A stretch of DNA of 13,167 nucleotides from contig JBBQZU010000054.1 of NCBI GenBank assembly GCA_038207425.1, positions 1-13,167 on the forward strand, in the 5' to 3' direction. Source of the stretch: JBBQZU01 sp038207425 (GTDB lineage: Bacteria; Bacteroidota; Bacteroidia; Flavobacteriales_D; Cryomorphaceae). Both the position numbers and the translations under genes were made by a program. The notes under the pieces are model-generated. The model had not been told where the DNA came from and made no database searches. It was given only the letters and a program-made list of their open reading frames with translations. Shown one piece after another: positions 1-7,846 of the stretch. Within the stretch, counting starts at the first letter, position 1. Every line of letters starts with the position of its first letter.

Positions 1-970
1 GGAAAATGACAACCGAATTACGGAGCTCACGCGCAATTTCACCATTGGCCTTGCCTTGCTACTGCTTGCACTTGCCACTTTAGCTTTCAGCAGGTACCGC
101 ACCAAGCAGCAAGACAATCGCTTGCTATCTGAAGCGCTCAATAACCTTAAATCTACCCAAAGCCAACTCATCCAATCAGAGAAAATGGCATCGCTCGGAG
201 AGCTCACTGCGGGCATCGCCCACGAGATCCAAAACCCGCTCAACTTCGTCAATAATTTTAGCGAAGTGAGCGCTGAGCTTCTAGATGAGATGGCCGAAGA
301 GCTTGCAAAGGTAGTACAGACGCAGCATACTGCGTCTCCAGTGCAAGCCGCGTCGCCGGAGCATCTCGAATCTATCTCAGAAGCACTAACCATCTTAGAC
401 GACGTAAAACAAAACCTTGAAAAAATAACCCACCACGGCAAGCGCGCCGATGCCATCGTAAAAGGCATGCTGGCTCACAGCCGCGCTGGCAAAGGCGAAA
501 AAGAACCCACTGACCTAAATGCCTTGGCTGATGAATATCTGCGTCTTTCTTACCACGGTCTTCGAGCCAAAGACAAGTCGTTCAATGCCGATTTTAAAAC
601 CGAATTTGATCCCGATTTGCCAAAGGTAAACGTGGTACCACAAGACATCGGTCGCGTATTGCTCAACTTAATCAACAATGCGTTTCAAGCATCGGCAGGA
701 GTTGAGCGCCCGTTGGTTATAGTGTCTACCAAACTTTTGCCGAAAGGCATAGAAATCTCGGTACAAGACAACGGCCCCGGCATCCCCGACTCCATCAAAG
801 ACAAAATCTTCCAACCCTTTTTCACCACCAAACCCACGGGGCAAGGTACAGGATTGGGATTGAGCTTGAGTTACGATATTGTGAAGGCGCATGGGGGAGA
901 GATAAAAGTAGAATCAACGGAAGGCAAGGGAAGTGTGTTTGAAATTATATTACCCATCGATAAAAATTAA
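1..970 (+). CDS. Sensor histidine kinase HK1, 5' end outside the window
   Basis: The reading frame is open from the left edge (first complete codon at base 2, 322 codons to the TAA), so this is the C-terminal part of a longer kinase; the TTG at 56 lies inside the membrane helix and is not a credible start. In order one sees a short polar stretch, a TM helix (about residues 14-32 of the visible part), a coiled-coil linker, the H-box GIAHEIQNPLNF with phospho-acceptor His at visible residue 74 (bases 221-223), a DHp loop lengthened by a palindromic insert, the second DHp helix (NLEKITHHGKRADAIVKGML), the N-box NLINNAF, DNGPGIP (G1) and GTGLGLSLSYDIV (G2). All catalytic motifs are present. By analogy with HK3, which has a similar linker, the missing sensor may be a periplasmic helical-repeat domain; this is inference. 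The core from about 145 to 899 is nearly identical to HK2, HK3 and HK4. The nuclease gene starts 5 bp downstream. Confidence 0.95.
   Translation, partial: ENDNRITELTRNFTIGLALLLLALATLAFSRYRTKQQDNRLLSEALNNLKSTQSQLIQSEKMASLGELTAGIAHEIQNPLNFVNNFSEVSAELLDEMAEELAKVVQTQHTASPVQAASPEHLESISEALTILDDVKQNLEKITHHGKRADAIVKGMLAHSRAGKGEKEPTDLNALADEYLRLSYHGLRAKDKSFNADFKTEFDPDLPKVNVVPQDIGRVLLNLINNAFQASAGVERPLVIVSTKLLPKGIEISVQDNGPGIPDSIKDKIFQPFFTTKPTGQGTGLGLSLSYDIVKAHGGEIKVESTEGKGSVFEIILPIDKN
318..337. repeat. Palindromic insert in the DHp loop of HK1
   Basis: Perfect 8-bp arms AGACGCAG / CTGCGTCT surround a CATA loop. It is read in frame as part of QTQHTAS, between the two DHp helices. The same site holds a palindrome in HK2, HK3 and HK4 but not in HK5. 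Confidence 0.85.
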
Positions 971-975
971 AGCGA

Positions 976-1998
976 ATGAATGTTCTGACCAAACAAATTT
1001 TAGAACTGGTTCGACAAAGCCGCAGCAGGACTGCTGTTGCGGTAAATAAAGAACTTACACTTTTATATTGGCAGGTGGGCAGCCATATTAAACAAACCCT
1101 ACTGAATGATACAAGAGCTGGGTATGGGAAAAATATTATCATGGACCTTTCCAAAAACCTGACTATCGAATTTGGCCGTGGCTGGAGTGAAAGGCATTTA
1201 TGGAACTGCACAAAATTTTACGAAGTCTTTCCCGATGCTGACATTCTGCACACACTGTGTACAGAATTAACCTGGAGCCATTTCAGAATACTTTGCAGCA
1301 TCGACAATACCAATAAAAGACTTTTCTATTGTGTAAAAGCAAAAGAAGAACATTGGAGTGTGAGGGAATTGGATGCCGAGGTGGATAAAATGCTTTTTGA
1401 GAGAACTTCCATTGCAGCACAGCCGGAAGATACAATCAGTGAAGAACTATTTCAGCTGCAAAAAGACAACATTATTTCACCTGATTTGATTTTTAAAAAT
1501 ACTTATGTACTTGATTTTCTCGGACTGCCCGGCAATCATTCTGAAACCGATTTGGAAAATGCCATTCTCAACCACCTACAAGCATTTATTATGGAAATGG
1601 GAAAAGGATTTGCCTTTGTGGAAAGGCAAAAAAGAATACCCGTGGATGGCACCGATTACCATTTGGATTTATTGTTCTATCACCGAAAATTAAAAACTTT
1701 GGTGGCTGTGGATTTAAAATTGGGAAAATTTAAACCCAAACATAAAGGCCAAATTGAATTGTATTTAAAATGGTTGGAGAAACATGAAATGCAACAAGGT
1801 GAAAACCCTCCGATAGGTTTGCTGCTGTGCAGCGAAGGAAATACGGAACACATTGAATTACTGATGCTGAACCAAACGGAAATAAGAGTGGCACAATATC
1901 TTACAGAATTGCCGTCTAAAGAATGGTTTATGGAAAAACTTCATAAAGCGATAGAGATTGCAAACAGCAACAAAAAAAATAAAACGCACAGCGACTAA
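976..1998 (+). CDS. DUF1016/YhcG-type PDDEXK nuclease
   Basis: A 340-residue protein of the DUF1016 (YhcG) family, predicted DNA nucleases with an N-terminal winged-helix-like region and a C-terminal PDDEXK fold. The N-terminal part shows the family hallmarks YWQVGSHI, YGKNIIMDLSKNL, GRGWSERHLWNCTKFY and LTWSHFRILCSID (about residues 30-110). The nuclease core is at about 190-300: acidic helix SETDLENAI, then D231 (in DYHLDLLFY) and D246-L-K248 (VAVDLKLGKF), followed by KGQIELYLKWL. Catalytic residues are intact, so the protein is probably active; cellular role and target are not shown by the sequence. Members are often found near mobile or defence loci as single genes. The start ATG at 976 lies 5 bp after the HK1 stop. 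The gene is visibly richer in A/T codons than the transmitter cores around it, and it separates HK1 from an orphan kinase tail at 2004-2063. No methylase, specificity subunit or transposase accompanies it. Confidence 0.9.
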   Translation: MNVLTKQILELVRQSRSRTAVAVNKELTLLYWQVGSHIKQTLLNDTRAGYGKNIIMDLSKNLTIEFGRGWSERHLWNCTKFYEVFPDADILHTLCTELTWSHFRILCSIDNTNKRLFYCVKAKEEHWSVRELDAEVDKMLFERTSIAAQPEDTISEELFQLQKDNIISPDLIFKNTYVLDFLGLPGNHSETDLENAILNHLQAFIMEMGKGFAFVERQKRIPVDGTDYHLDLLFYHRKLKTLVAVDLKLGKFKPKHKGQIELYLKWLEKHEMQQGENPPIGLLLCSEGNTEHIELLMLNQTEIRVAQYLTELPSKEWFMEKLHKAIEIANSNKKNKTHSD

Positions 1999-2003
1999 AA
2001 AAA

Positions 2004-2063
2004 TTGAAATTAAAGACCTCAGATGGTGCAGGTTCTACATTAATCATCGCACTACCAAATTGA
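2004..2063 (+). pseudogene. Orphan histidine kinase C-terminal tail
   Basis: From 2004 one frame reads LKLKTSDGAGSTLIIALPN and then TGA (2061-2063). This matches the last strand of the kinase ATPase domain: compare EIKVESTEGKGSVFEIILP at the end of HK1 and LALESTSDGAKFMIKLPK at the end of HK2. The matching frame starts right after the nuclease stop, within an A-run, and the expected preceding HGGE is absent. HK2 begins 16 bp after this stop, a spacing typical of the array. I infer that this was the original 3' end of the kinase gene before HK2, cut off when nuclease DNA arrived. It has no start codon context and is unlikely to be made. Confidence 0.75.
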
Positions 2064-2079
2064 AAAAAGCCAAGAATTC

Positions 2080-5000
2080 ATGAAATTAAGATCAAAGCAA
2101 ATAGCCCGTTATTTTTTTCTTGCCACTGTCCTATCATTGGTTCTTTTTTCTTGTGGTGAAAAAGGTGAGCCCGTTCCTTTTCCTCAAGACAAAAGTGAAT
2201 TCTTGCCGCCTTCAAGCGAACCGCTGCGCTTTAGTGAACCACAAAAATTTGAATGGCAGGTCAATGATTCCACAACATTCGAACGGCCCATCCCCATAAA
2301 AGTGGATTTGGCTTCTGTTCCTTCAAAGCCTTTCTACCCCGATGGTTTTATCCCACTTGATAAACCAATGATGGAAATGGATATTGCCATGACGCAAGAT
2401 ACGGTGATCAATTTCCATGAACTATCTTCAAAACCTATCAACTTCAAAACGTCGATTCTCGATCCTCCGAAAAAGGTGCAAGCCCGCTTGCCAGAACTCA
2501 ACAAAGATGCTTCTGTCGGGATTTTTGAATTCGGGGAAGATCAAGGCTTGCCAGGGTACTTGATCACTGCGCTGATGGAGGACAGTCAGGGAATGATTTG
2601 GATTGCAACTGATAAAGGCCTCTGCCGATTTGACGGCGAGCACATTGAAATCTACGACATTATAGATGAGCGATTTACCGGTGGACAAACTGTTGTGTTA
2701 AGCTTATTGGAAGATGACAATGGCCGCATTTGGGTTTATACAGCAGAGAAGGGATTCTACATAATCGATCTACAAGCTGGGATTGTGAGAAATGCCAGTC
2801 TCGTTAAAGGCAAACTTCTTTTAAATTCAGGCAATGCCATGATCATGGATAGCCGAGGTATGATCTGGTTTAGCACGAAAACGGACGGGATTTTCATAGT
2901 CGACCCAAATGATTTCAGCTTTAAACATTTAGCCCAAGTGAGACCTAATGGCAACGCTCGCTTTTTAGTAGAAGATGAAATTGGAAAAATCTGGATTGGC
3001 TCTGACGCCGGCCTCTCTCTGATAGATATCGATTCGGGCCTTGTTCAATCCTTACAGGATCAACCAACGTTTTCTTTTGATTTTGTGAGTGGTTTGTTCT
3101 GCGACAGCGAAAACAACATCTGGGTTGGAACGGATGAAGAAGGAATCGCAAAGATTCATCCAAATAGGGAAAGCAGTCAAGTGCTCGGCAACGCTCAAGG
3201 AATATCAGCTCCCGTGCGCCATTTCACCGAAGGAAAACAGGGCAAGATATGGATGTCTTCTAATGGTGGTGGTCTCTATATTTTTGACCCGTTCAAGCAA
3301 TCATTGAAGCACTTGAACGAAGAAAATGCCTTGATAGATGACTTTGCAACAACATCACTTTTGGACAGCCAAGGCCAAATCTGGATAGCTACCACCAAAG
3401 GGCTTAACCTCATGGATACAGAAGGGTTGATGCCCAATTTCCTTACTGAAGCAGATGGACTGAGTTGGCCAAATGTATGGTCATTTATGGAAGACAAGAA
3501 AGGGAATTTATGGCTGGGTTCGTGGGAACGAATGGACATCTACGATTCAGAAAATAGCACCATCAAAAGAGTGGATCTCGCCCTTCGGGTAGAGAAAAAT
3601 ATTACGATTCCCTTCGAAGTGCAGCATATGCCTTCCGGCGATTATCTCATTAAAATTCCTTCCATTGGCTTAGCTGTATTCAATCCTGAACGAGAAACAA
3701 TCACCAAAATCACCCCTGACAATGGATTGACCAACCTTTACCATTCAGCTTGTTTTGTAGACCGCTCGGGAAAAATCTGGACGGGTTCCTTTAGAAATGG
3801 AGCAATAGAGGTTTTTGATCCGAAAACCAACACCTTCAAGCGACTCACCAATAAAGATGGCATAATGGGGGATATCGTTTGGGAAATCCATGAAGATGGT
3901 CTGGGACAGATCTGGGCAGGTACTGATTTAGGAGTCAATATTATCAATATTGAAGAAAATACCATCTCCCACCTCATGGAAGGAGAAAACACCACTGCAC
4001 GAAATTTTGCAGACTTATTGACAGATAAGGAGAATAGGTTGTGGATGGCGACCCGATCGGGAATTTTGATTGCCGACCAAAACAACGATATTTTGACCAA
4101 GATCTTACCAGAAAATGGACTGATCTCTGAAAAGGTATATAGCCTCTATCAAGACAATGGAGTGATGTATGCCGGTACAGGAAATGGCTTGACCACTTTT
4201 ACTCCCCCGGCAAATTTCGGAACCAATAAAGCCGTACTTGATATAAAATCATACGCAAAAGAGCAAGGGCTTATATTCAATGATTTCAATGCAGATGCAG
4301 CCATTGTATACAATGACAAGTTGTGGTGGGGAATTGACACGAAAGTACTCACAGTCACAGAGTTTCCCAAAAAAGATACTGTTCCGGGCACGACCTATAT
4401 TTCGGGGATAGCGATTTCAGACCAAACCCGAAACTTTTACGACTATGGGCTCGCCCATCAAACGTATACCGATCTGGATACGCTGTTTAGCGCGCAAAAA
4501 GACACATTCTACCTTGCAGGTCAGCGTCCCGAAGAAACGGACTGGCTTAAGGTGAATGACATAGGCTGGGATGGATTAGAGGGAAATTATAATCTGCCTG
4601 TAAACCTGGAGATTCCCTTTGAGCAAAACTATGTGAGCTTTCAGTTTACGGGAACCCAATTGACGAACAGAAACAAAACCCGATACAGCTATTACTTAAA
4701 AGGGTTTGATAAAGCGTGGAGTGAGCTTTCGGTTGACCCTTACAGCAAAAACTATAGAGATCTCCCTGCGGGTAGTTACACCTTTAGCGTTCGCAGTCGA
4801 TCGTTTGATGGAATTTGGACTGCTCCTGCCGAACTCAGCTTCAACATCCTACCCCACTGGACAAATACCTGGTGGGCGTGGCTCCTCTACATTGCCGCGT
4901 TTACATTGGTTGTAGGAGCGATTGTCCAATACCGTTCTCGCGCGCTACAAAAAGAGAACATCATTCTCGAAGAAAGAGTGAAGCACCGCACCGCACAGTT

Positions 5001-5838
5001 GAGCAAATCGGTGGATGATCTTAAATCCACCCAAGCCCAACTCATCCAATCCGAGAAAATGGCGTCGCTCGGTGAACTCACCGCGGGCATCGCCCACGAA
5101 ATCCAAAATCCGCTGAACTTCGTCAATAACTTTAGCGAAGTGAGCACAGAACTTTTGGATGAAGCAACCGAAGAGCTCGTAAAGACGCAGCATGCTACGT
5201 CTCCAGAGCAAGCCGCGTCGCCGAAGCATCGCGAAGCCATCTCAGAAGCATTGGTCATCTTAGGCGACGTAAAACAAAACCTCGAAAAGATAACCCACCA
5301 CGGCAAGCGCGCAGACGCCATCGTAAAAGGCATGCTAGCCCACAGCCGTGCAGGCAAAGGCGAAAAAGAACCGACCGACCTAAATGCCTTGGCTGATGAA
5401 TATTTGCGGCTTTCATACCACGGTCTTCGAGCCAAGGACAACACTTTCAACGCTGATTTCAAAACTGAACTCGACCCTGACTTGCCCAAAGTCAATGTGG
5501 TACCACAAGATATTGGTCGCGTATTGCTCAACTTGATCAACAATGCTTTTCAAGCATCAGCAGGAGTTGAGCATCCTTTGGTTACAGTGTCTACCAAACT
5601 TTTGCCGAAAGGCATAGAAATCTCGGTACAAGACAACGGCCACGGCATCCCCGACTCTATCAAAGACAAAATCTTCCAGCCTTTCTTCACCACCAAACCA
5701 ACGGGGCAAGGAACGGGATTGGGCTTGAGCTTGAGTTATGATATTGTGAAGGCGCATGGCGGGGAGCTGGCCCTTGAGTCCACGAGCGATGGCGCCAAAT
5801 TTATGATCAAACTCCCAAAACAAACCGAAAAATCATGA
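2080..5838 (+). CDS. Two-component regulator propeller histidine kinase HK2
   Basis: A 1252-residue one-piece sensor kinase. Residues 1-25 form a signal sequence ending in a lipobox-like LFSC (Cys25). From about residue 165 to 755 there are about 14 Reg_prop blades, with repeated cores such as GMIWIATDKG, KIWIGSDAG, NIWVGTDEEG, QIWIATTKG, QIWAGTDLG and RLWMATRSG, enough for two seven-bladed propellers. A Y_Y_Y domain follows (about 840-925, including YSYYLKGFDKAW and LPAGSYTFSVRS), then one TM helix (931-949), a coiled coil, and the transmitter: H-box His1006, second DHp helix, N-box, G1 DNGHGIP (Asp1185) and G2 GQGTGLGLSL (1209-1217). Architecture is like the hybrid sensors of Bacteroides glycan utilisation but lacks the receiver and AraC domains, so it is a classical kinase needing a separate partner. 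The periplasmic ligand is unknown. The DHp loop holds a palindromic insert. The stop overlaps the HK3 start (ATGA), so the two are probably translationally coupled. Confidence 0.95.
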   Translation: MKLRSKQIARYFFLATVLSLVLFSCGEKGEPVPFPQDKSEFLPPSSEPLRFSEPQKFEWQVNDSTTFERPIPIKVDLASVPSKPFYPDGFIPLDKPMMEMDIAMTQDTVINFHELSSKPINFKTSILDPPKKVQARLPELNKDASVGIFEFGEDQGLPGYLITALMEDSQGMIWIATDKGLCRFDGEHIEIYDIIDERFTGGQTVVLSLLEDDNGRIWVYTAEKGFYIIDLQAGIVRNASLVKGKLLLNSGNAMIMDSRGMIWFSTKTDGIFIVDPNDFSFKHLAQVRPNGNARFLVEDEIGKIWIGSDAGLSLIDIDSGLVQSLQDQPTFSFDFVSGLFCDSENNIWVGTDEEGIAKIHPNRESSQVLGNAQGISAPVRHFTEGKQGKIWMSSNGGGLYIFDPFKQSLKHLNEENALIDDFATTSLLDSQGQIWIATTKGLNLMDTEGLMPNFLTEADGLSWPNVWSFMEDKKGNLWLGSWERMDIYDSENSTIKRVDLALRVEKNITIPFEVQHMPSGDYLIKIPSIGLAVFNPERETITKITPDNGLTNLYHSACFVDRSGKIWTGSFRNGAIEVFDPKTNTFKRLTNKDGIMGDIVWEIHEDGLGQIWAGTDLGVNIINIEENTISHLMEGENTTARNFADLLTDKENRLWMATRSGILIADQNNDILTKILPENGLISEKVYSLYQDNGVMYAGTGNGLTTFTPPANFGTNKAVLDIKSYAKEQGLIFNDFNADAAIVYNDKLWWGIDTKVLTVTEFPKKDTVPGTTYISGIAISDQTRNFYDYGLAHQTYTDLDTLFSAQKDTFYLAGQRPEETDWLKVNDIGWDGLEGNYNLPVNLEIPFEQNYVSFQFTGTQLTNRNKTRYSYYLKGFDKAWSELSVDPYSKNYRDLPAGSYTFSVRSRSFDGIWTAPAELSFNILPHWTNTWWAWLLYIAAFTLVVGAIVQYRSRALQKENIILEERVKHRTAQLSKSVDDLKSTQAQLIQSEKMASLGELTAGIAHEIQNPLNFVNNFSEVSTELLDEATEELVKTQHATSPEQAASPKHREAISEALVILGDVKQNLEKITHHGKRADAIVKGMLAHSRAGKGEKEPTDLNALADEYLRLSYHGLRAKDNTFNADFKTELDPDLPKVNVVPQDIGRVLLNLINNAFQASAGVEHPLVTVSTKLLPKGIEISVQDNGHGIPDSIKDKIFQPFFTTKPTGQGTGLGLSLSYDIVKAHGGELALESTSDGAKFMIKLPKQTEKS
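5183..5202. repeat. Palindromic insert in the DHp loop of HK2
   Basis: AGACG-C-AGCATGCT-A-CGTCT: a 20-bp palindrome with one mismatched pair (C5188 against A5197). It is read in frame as part of KTQHATS at the same protein position as in HK1, HK3 and HK4. Confidence 0.8.
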
Positions 5839-7838
5839 GAACCATTTTAACCATAAGTTTCTTTTGCTTGCTCCAAAATTTCTGCATTGGCCACGGTTTA
5901 ACGAATTGGAATCGACAAATTGATTCACTCGCGACATTGCTTGACAATCCCATCGACACTGTAAAAGCAGATGCGATACTCGAATTGGGCGGGGTATATA
6001 CCACCAAGGGTTGGTATACTTCGAACGGGGGACAATTTGCCAGTGCTTATGAAGCATTCACTTCTGGTTTTGATTTGCTGGAAGACCCAAAAACAGTAGA
6101 ATTCTTTTCCAAAAAAGAGCTGGAGGGCAAATGGGAAAAGGCGTATTGGAGCAGCTTGGCTAATATGTATTTCAACTACGGGCACCTGATGGGAGCAACT
6201 GAAAATGTGCTTGAAAGCAAGCGTTATTATGAAAAAACCTTCGCCCTTGCCAAGCGGCACGATGACGTATTGAACATGGTGTATTCAAAATCTGCTATGG
6301 TATGGATCTATTTGGAACTGAACATGCCAGACTCTGCGCGTGCGTCTATTGCAATGGCGCTGGCGTACCCTCCTGAATTGTATAATTATTTCAACTACTC
6401 AACCATTCTTTATATTCAGGGAACTGTGAAATACACCGAGGGTGAATACCAAGAAGCCCGCGCTTCTTTCCATAAAGGCATGTTGACGTATTATGAATAT
6501 GATGCTGACGCTAAGAATTTTTACACCTCCATAAATTCACTCGGACTTTCTAAAACCTATCAGGCGCTCAATATGCCCGATTCGAGCTATTACTTCGGGG
6601 TGCAAGCATTGAGGGCGCTAAAAGAAGTCAAAGAAATCAAAATGCTGAAAATTGACTTGGCTTCGGGCTATGAAAACATGTACCGCCATTTCAGCAAATT
6701 TGGAGACCGCGACAGTGCGTACAAATACTTAGAGCTTGCCAGCACAGAAAGAGATTACTTCTCACAAAAAACTATACGCAATATGGCCTTATTTCAAGAA
6801 GCCCTATTGAAAAAGCAAGATGAGATTAAGGAATTGGAAAAAGAGACCATCCAAGCGCAAGCCCTCACCCGAACCTACTACCTGGCATCGATAATCGGAA
6901 TTTTCTTGGTTCTCGCCATTTCGCTCTATGTGGGCTTCCGCCAAAAACAAAAAGCCAATACAGTCCTGGCGCGCCAAAAAGACGAAGTACAGGCAGCCAT
7001 GGCACGGCTCAAATCCACCCAAAGCCAACTCATCCAAGCTGAAAAGATGGCATCGCTCGGGGAGCTCACGGCGGGCATAGCGCATGAGATCCAAAATCCA
7101 TTGAACTTCGTCAATAACTTTTCGGAAGTATCCTCTGAGCTCATCGATGAGGCGCTAGAGGAAGTCACCGCCGTAAAGACAAGGCATGCCTTGTCTCAAC
7201 AGGAAGATAAATCTCAGGACGAGGAAAGTCTGACTGAAATCACAGACCTACTCGTTGACACCAAATCGAACCTCGAAAAAATAACCCACCACGGCAAGCG
7301 CGCAGACGCCATCGTTAAAGGCATGCTCGCCCACAGCCGCGCAGGCAAAGGCGAAAAAGAACCCACCGACCTAAATGCCTTGGCTGATGAATATCTGCGT
7401 CTTTCGTACCACGGTATTCGAGCCAAGGACAACACTTTCAACGCCGATTTCAAAACTGAACTCGATCCTGCCTTGCCCAAAGTGAATGTAGTGCCTCAGG
7501 ATATCGGAAGGGTGCTGCTCAACCTGATCAACAATGCGTTTCAAGCATCGGCAGGAGTTGAGCGTCCGTTGGTTATAGTGTCTACCAAACTTTTGCCGAA
7601 AGGCATAGAAATATCGGTACAAGACAATGGCCCCGGAATCCCCGACTCCATCAAAGACAAAATCTTCCAGCCTTTTTTTACCACCAAACCAACGGGGCAA
7701 GGAACGGGATTGGGCTTGAGCTTGAGTTACGATATTGTGAAAGCGCACGGTGGCAAGCTGGAAGTCAAAACGACCGCAGGAGAAGGCCTGCCTGTCGGTC
7801 AGGCAGGATCAATATTCTTAATCGAAATTCCCATATAA
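5835..7838 (+). CDS. Helical-repeat (TPR-like) sensor histidine kinase HK3
   Basis: A 667-residue kinase. Residues 1-20 look like a cleavable signal peptide (ISFFCLLQNFCIGHG). Residues about 25-320 form an all-helical region with TPR-type pairs (for example YYEKTFALAKRHDDVL, GEYQEARASFHKGML, NMPDSSYYFGVQALRAL, GDRDSAYKYLELAS), predicted periplasmic. A coiled coil (EALLKKQDEIKELEKETI), a single TM helix (about 348-366), a second coiled coil and the transmitter follow: His417, NLEKITHHGKRADAIV, NLINNAF, DNGPGIP, GTGLGLSLSYDIV. All catalytic motifs are intact. The start ATG overlaps the HK2 stop by 4 bp; HK4 begins 8 bp after its own stop. Two palindromic in-frame inserts are present, one in the DHp loop (7177-7196) and one in the last ATPase strand (7787-7807), where LPVGQAG interrupts a tail otherwise like that of HK1. 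Ligand unknown. Confidence 0.93.
   Translation: MRTILTISFFCLLQNFCIGHGLTNWNRQIDSLATLLDNPIDTVKADAILELGGVYTTKGWYTSNGGQFASAYEAFTSGFDLLEDPKTVEFFSKKELEGKWEKAYWSSLANMYFNYGHLMGATENVLESKRYYEKTFALAKRHDDVLNMVYSKSAMVWIYLELNMPDSARASIAMALAYPPELYNYFNYSTILYIQGTVKYTEGEYQEARASFHKGMLTYYEYDADAKNFYTSINSLGLSKTYQALNMPDSSYYFGVQALRALKEVKEIKMLKIDLASGYENMYRHFSKFGDRDSAYKYLELASTERDYFSQKTIRNMALFQEALLKKQDEIKELEKETIQAQALTRTYYLASIIGIFLVLAISLYVGFRQKQKANTVLARQKDEVQAAMARLKSTQSQLIQAEKMASLGELTAGIAHEIQNPLNFVNNFSEVSSELIDEALEEVTAVKTRHALSQQEDKSQDEESLTEITDLLVDTKSNLEKITHHGKRADAIVKGMLAHSRAGKGEKEPTDLNALADEYLRLSYHGIRAKDNTFNADFKTELDPALPKVNVVPQDIGRVLLNLINNAFQASAGVERPLVIVSTKLLPKGIEISVQDNGPGIPDSIKDKIFQPFFTTKPTGQGTGLGLSLSYDIVKAHGGKLEVKTTAGEGLPVGQAGSIFLIEIPI
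7177..7196. repeat. Perfect 20-bp palindrome in the DHp loop of HK3
   Basis: AGACAAGGCATGCCTTGTCT equals its own reverse complement over all 20 bases. It sits in frame (KTRHALS) at the position of the AGACGCAG-type palindromes of HK1, HK2 and HK4, but inner arm bases differ on both sides so that pairing is kept. Confidence 0.9.
7787..7807. repeat. 21-bp palindromic in-frame insert near the HK3 3' end
   Basis: Arms CCTGCCTG (7787-7794) and CAGGCAGG (7800-7807) are perfect complements around TCGGT. It adds exactly seven residues, LPVGQAG, between TAGEG and SIFLIEIP; HK1 reads TEGKG-SVFEIILP at this point without them. Peptides of the type LPAGRQAG or LPVGQAG encoded by such palindromes are, from memory, common as in-frame inserts in Bacteroidota and some metagenomic genomes. 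Confidence 0.85.
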
Positions 7839-7846
7839 TTACTCTT

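Noticed and set aside
976..1998. The nuclease as a transposase or part of an insertion sequence
   Set aside because: Domain pattern is DUF1016/YhcG; no terminal inverted repeats or target duplication were found at its borders.
4887..5543. A 218-codon open frame on the minus strand inside HK2, with similar ones at 9127-9726 and 7214-7480
   Set aside because: They lie opposite the conserved transmitter cores, recur in each paralogue for that reason, and show Ser/Arg-rich shadow composition without any known domain.
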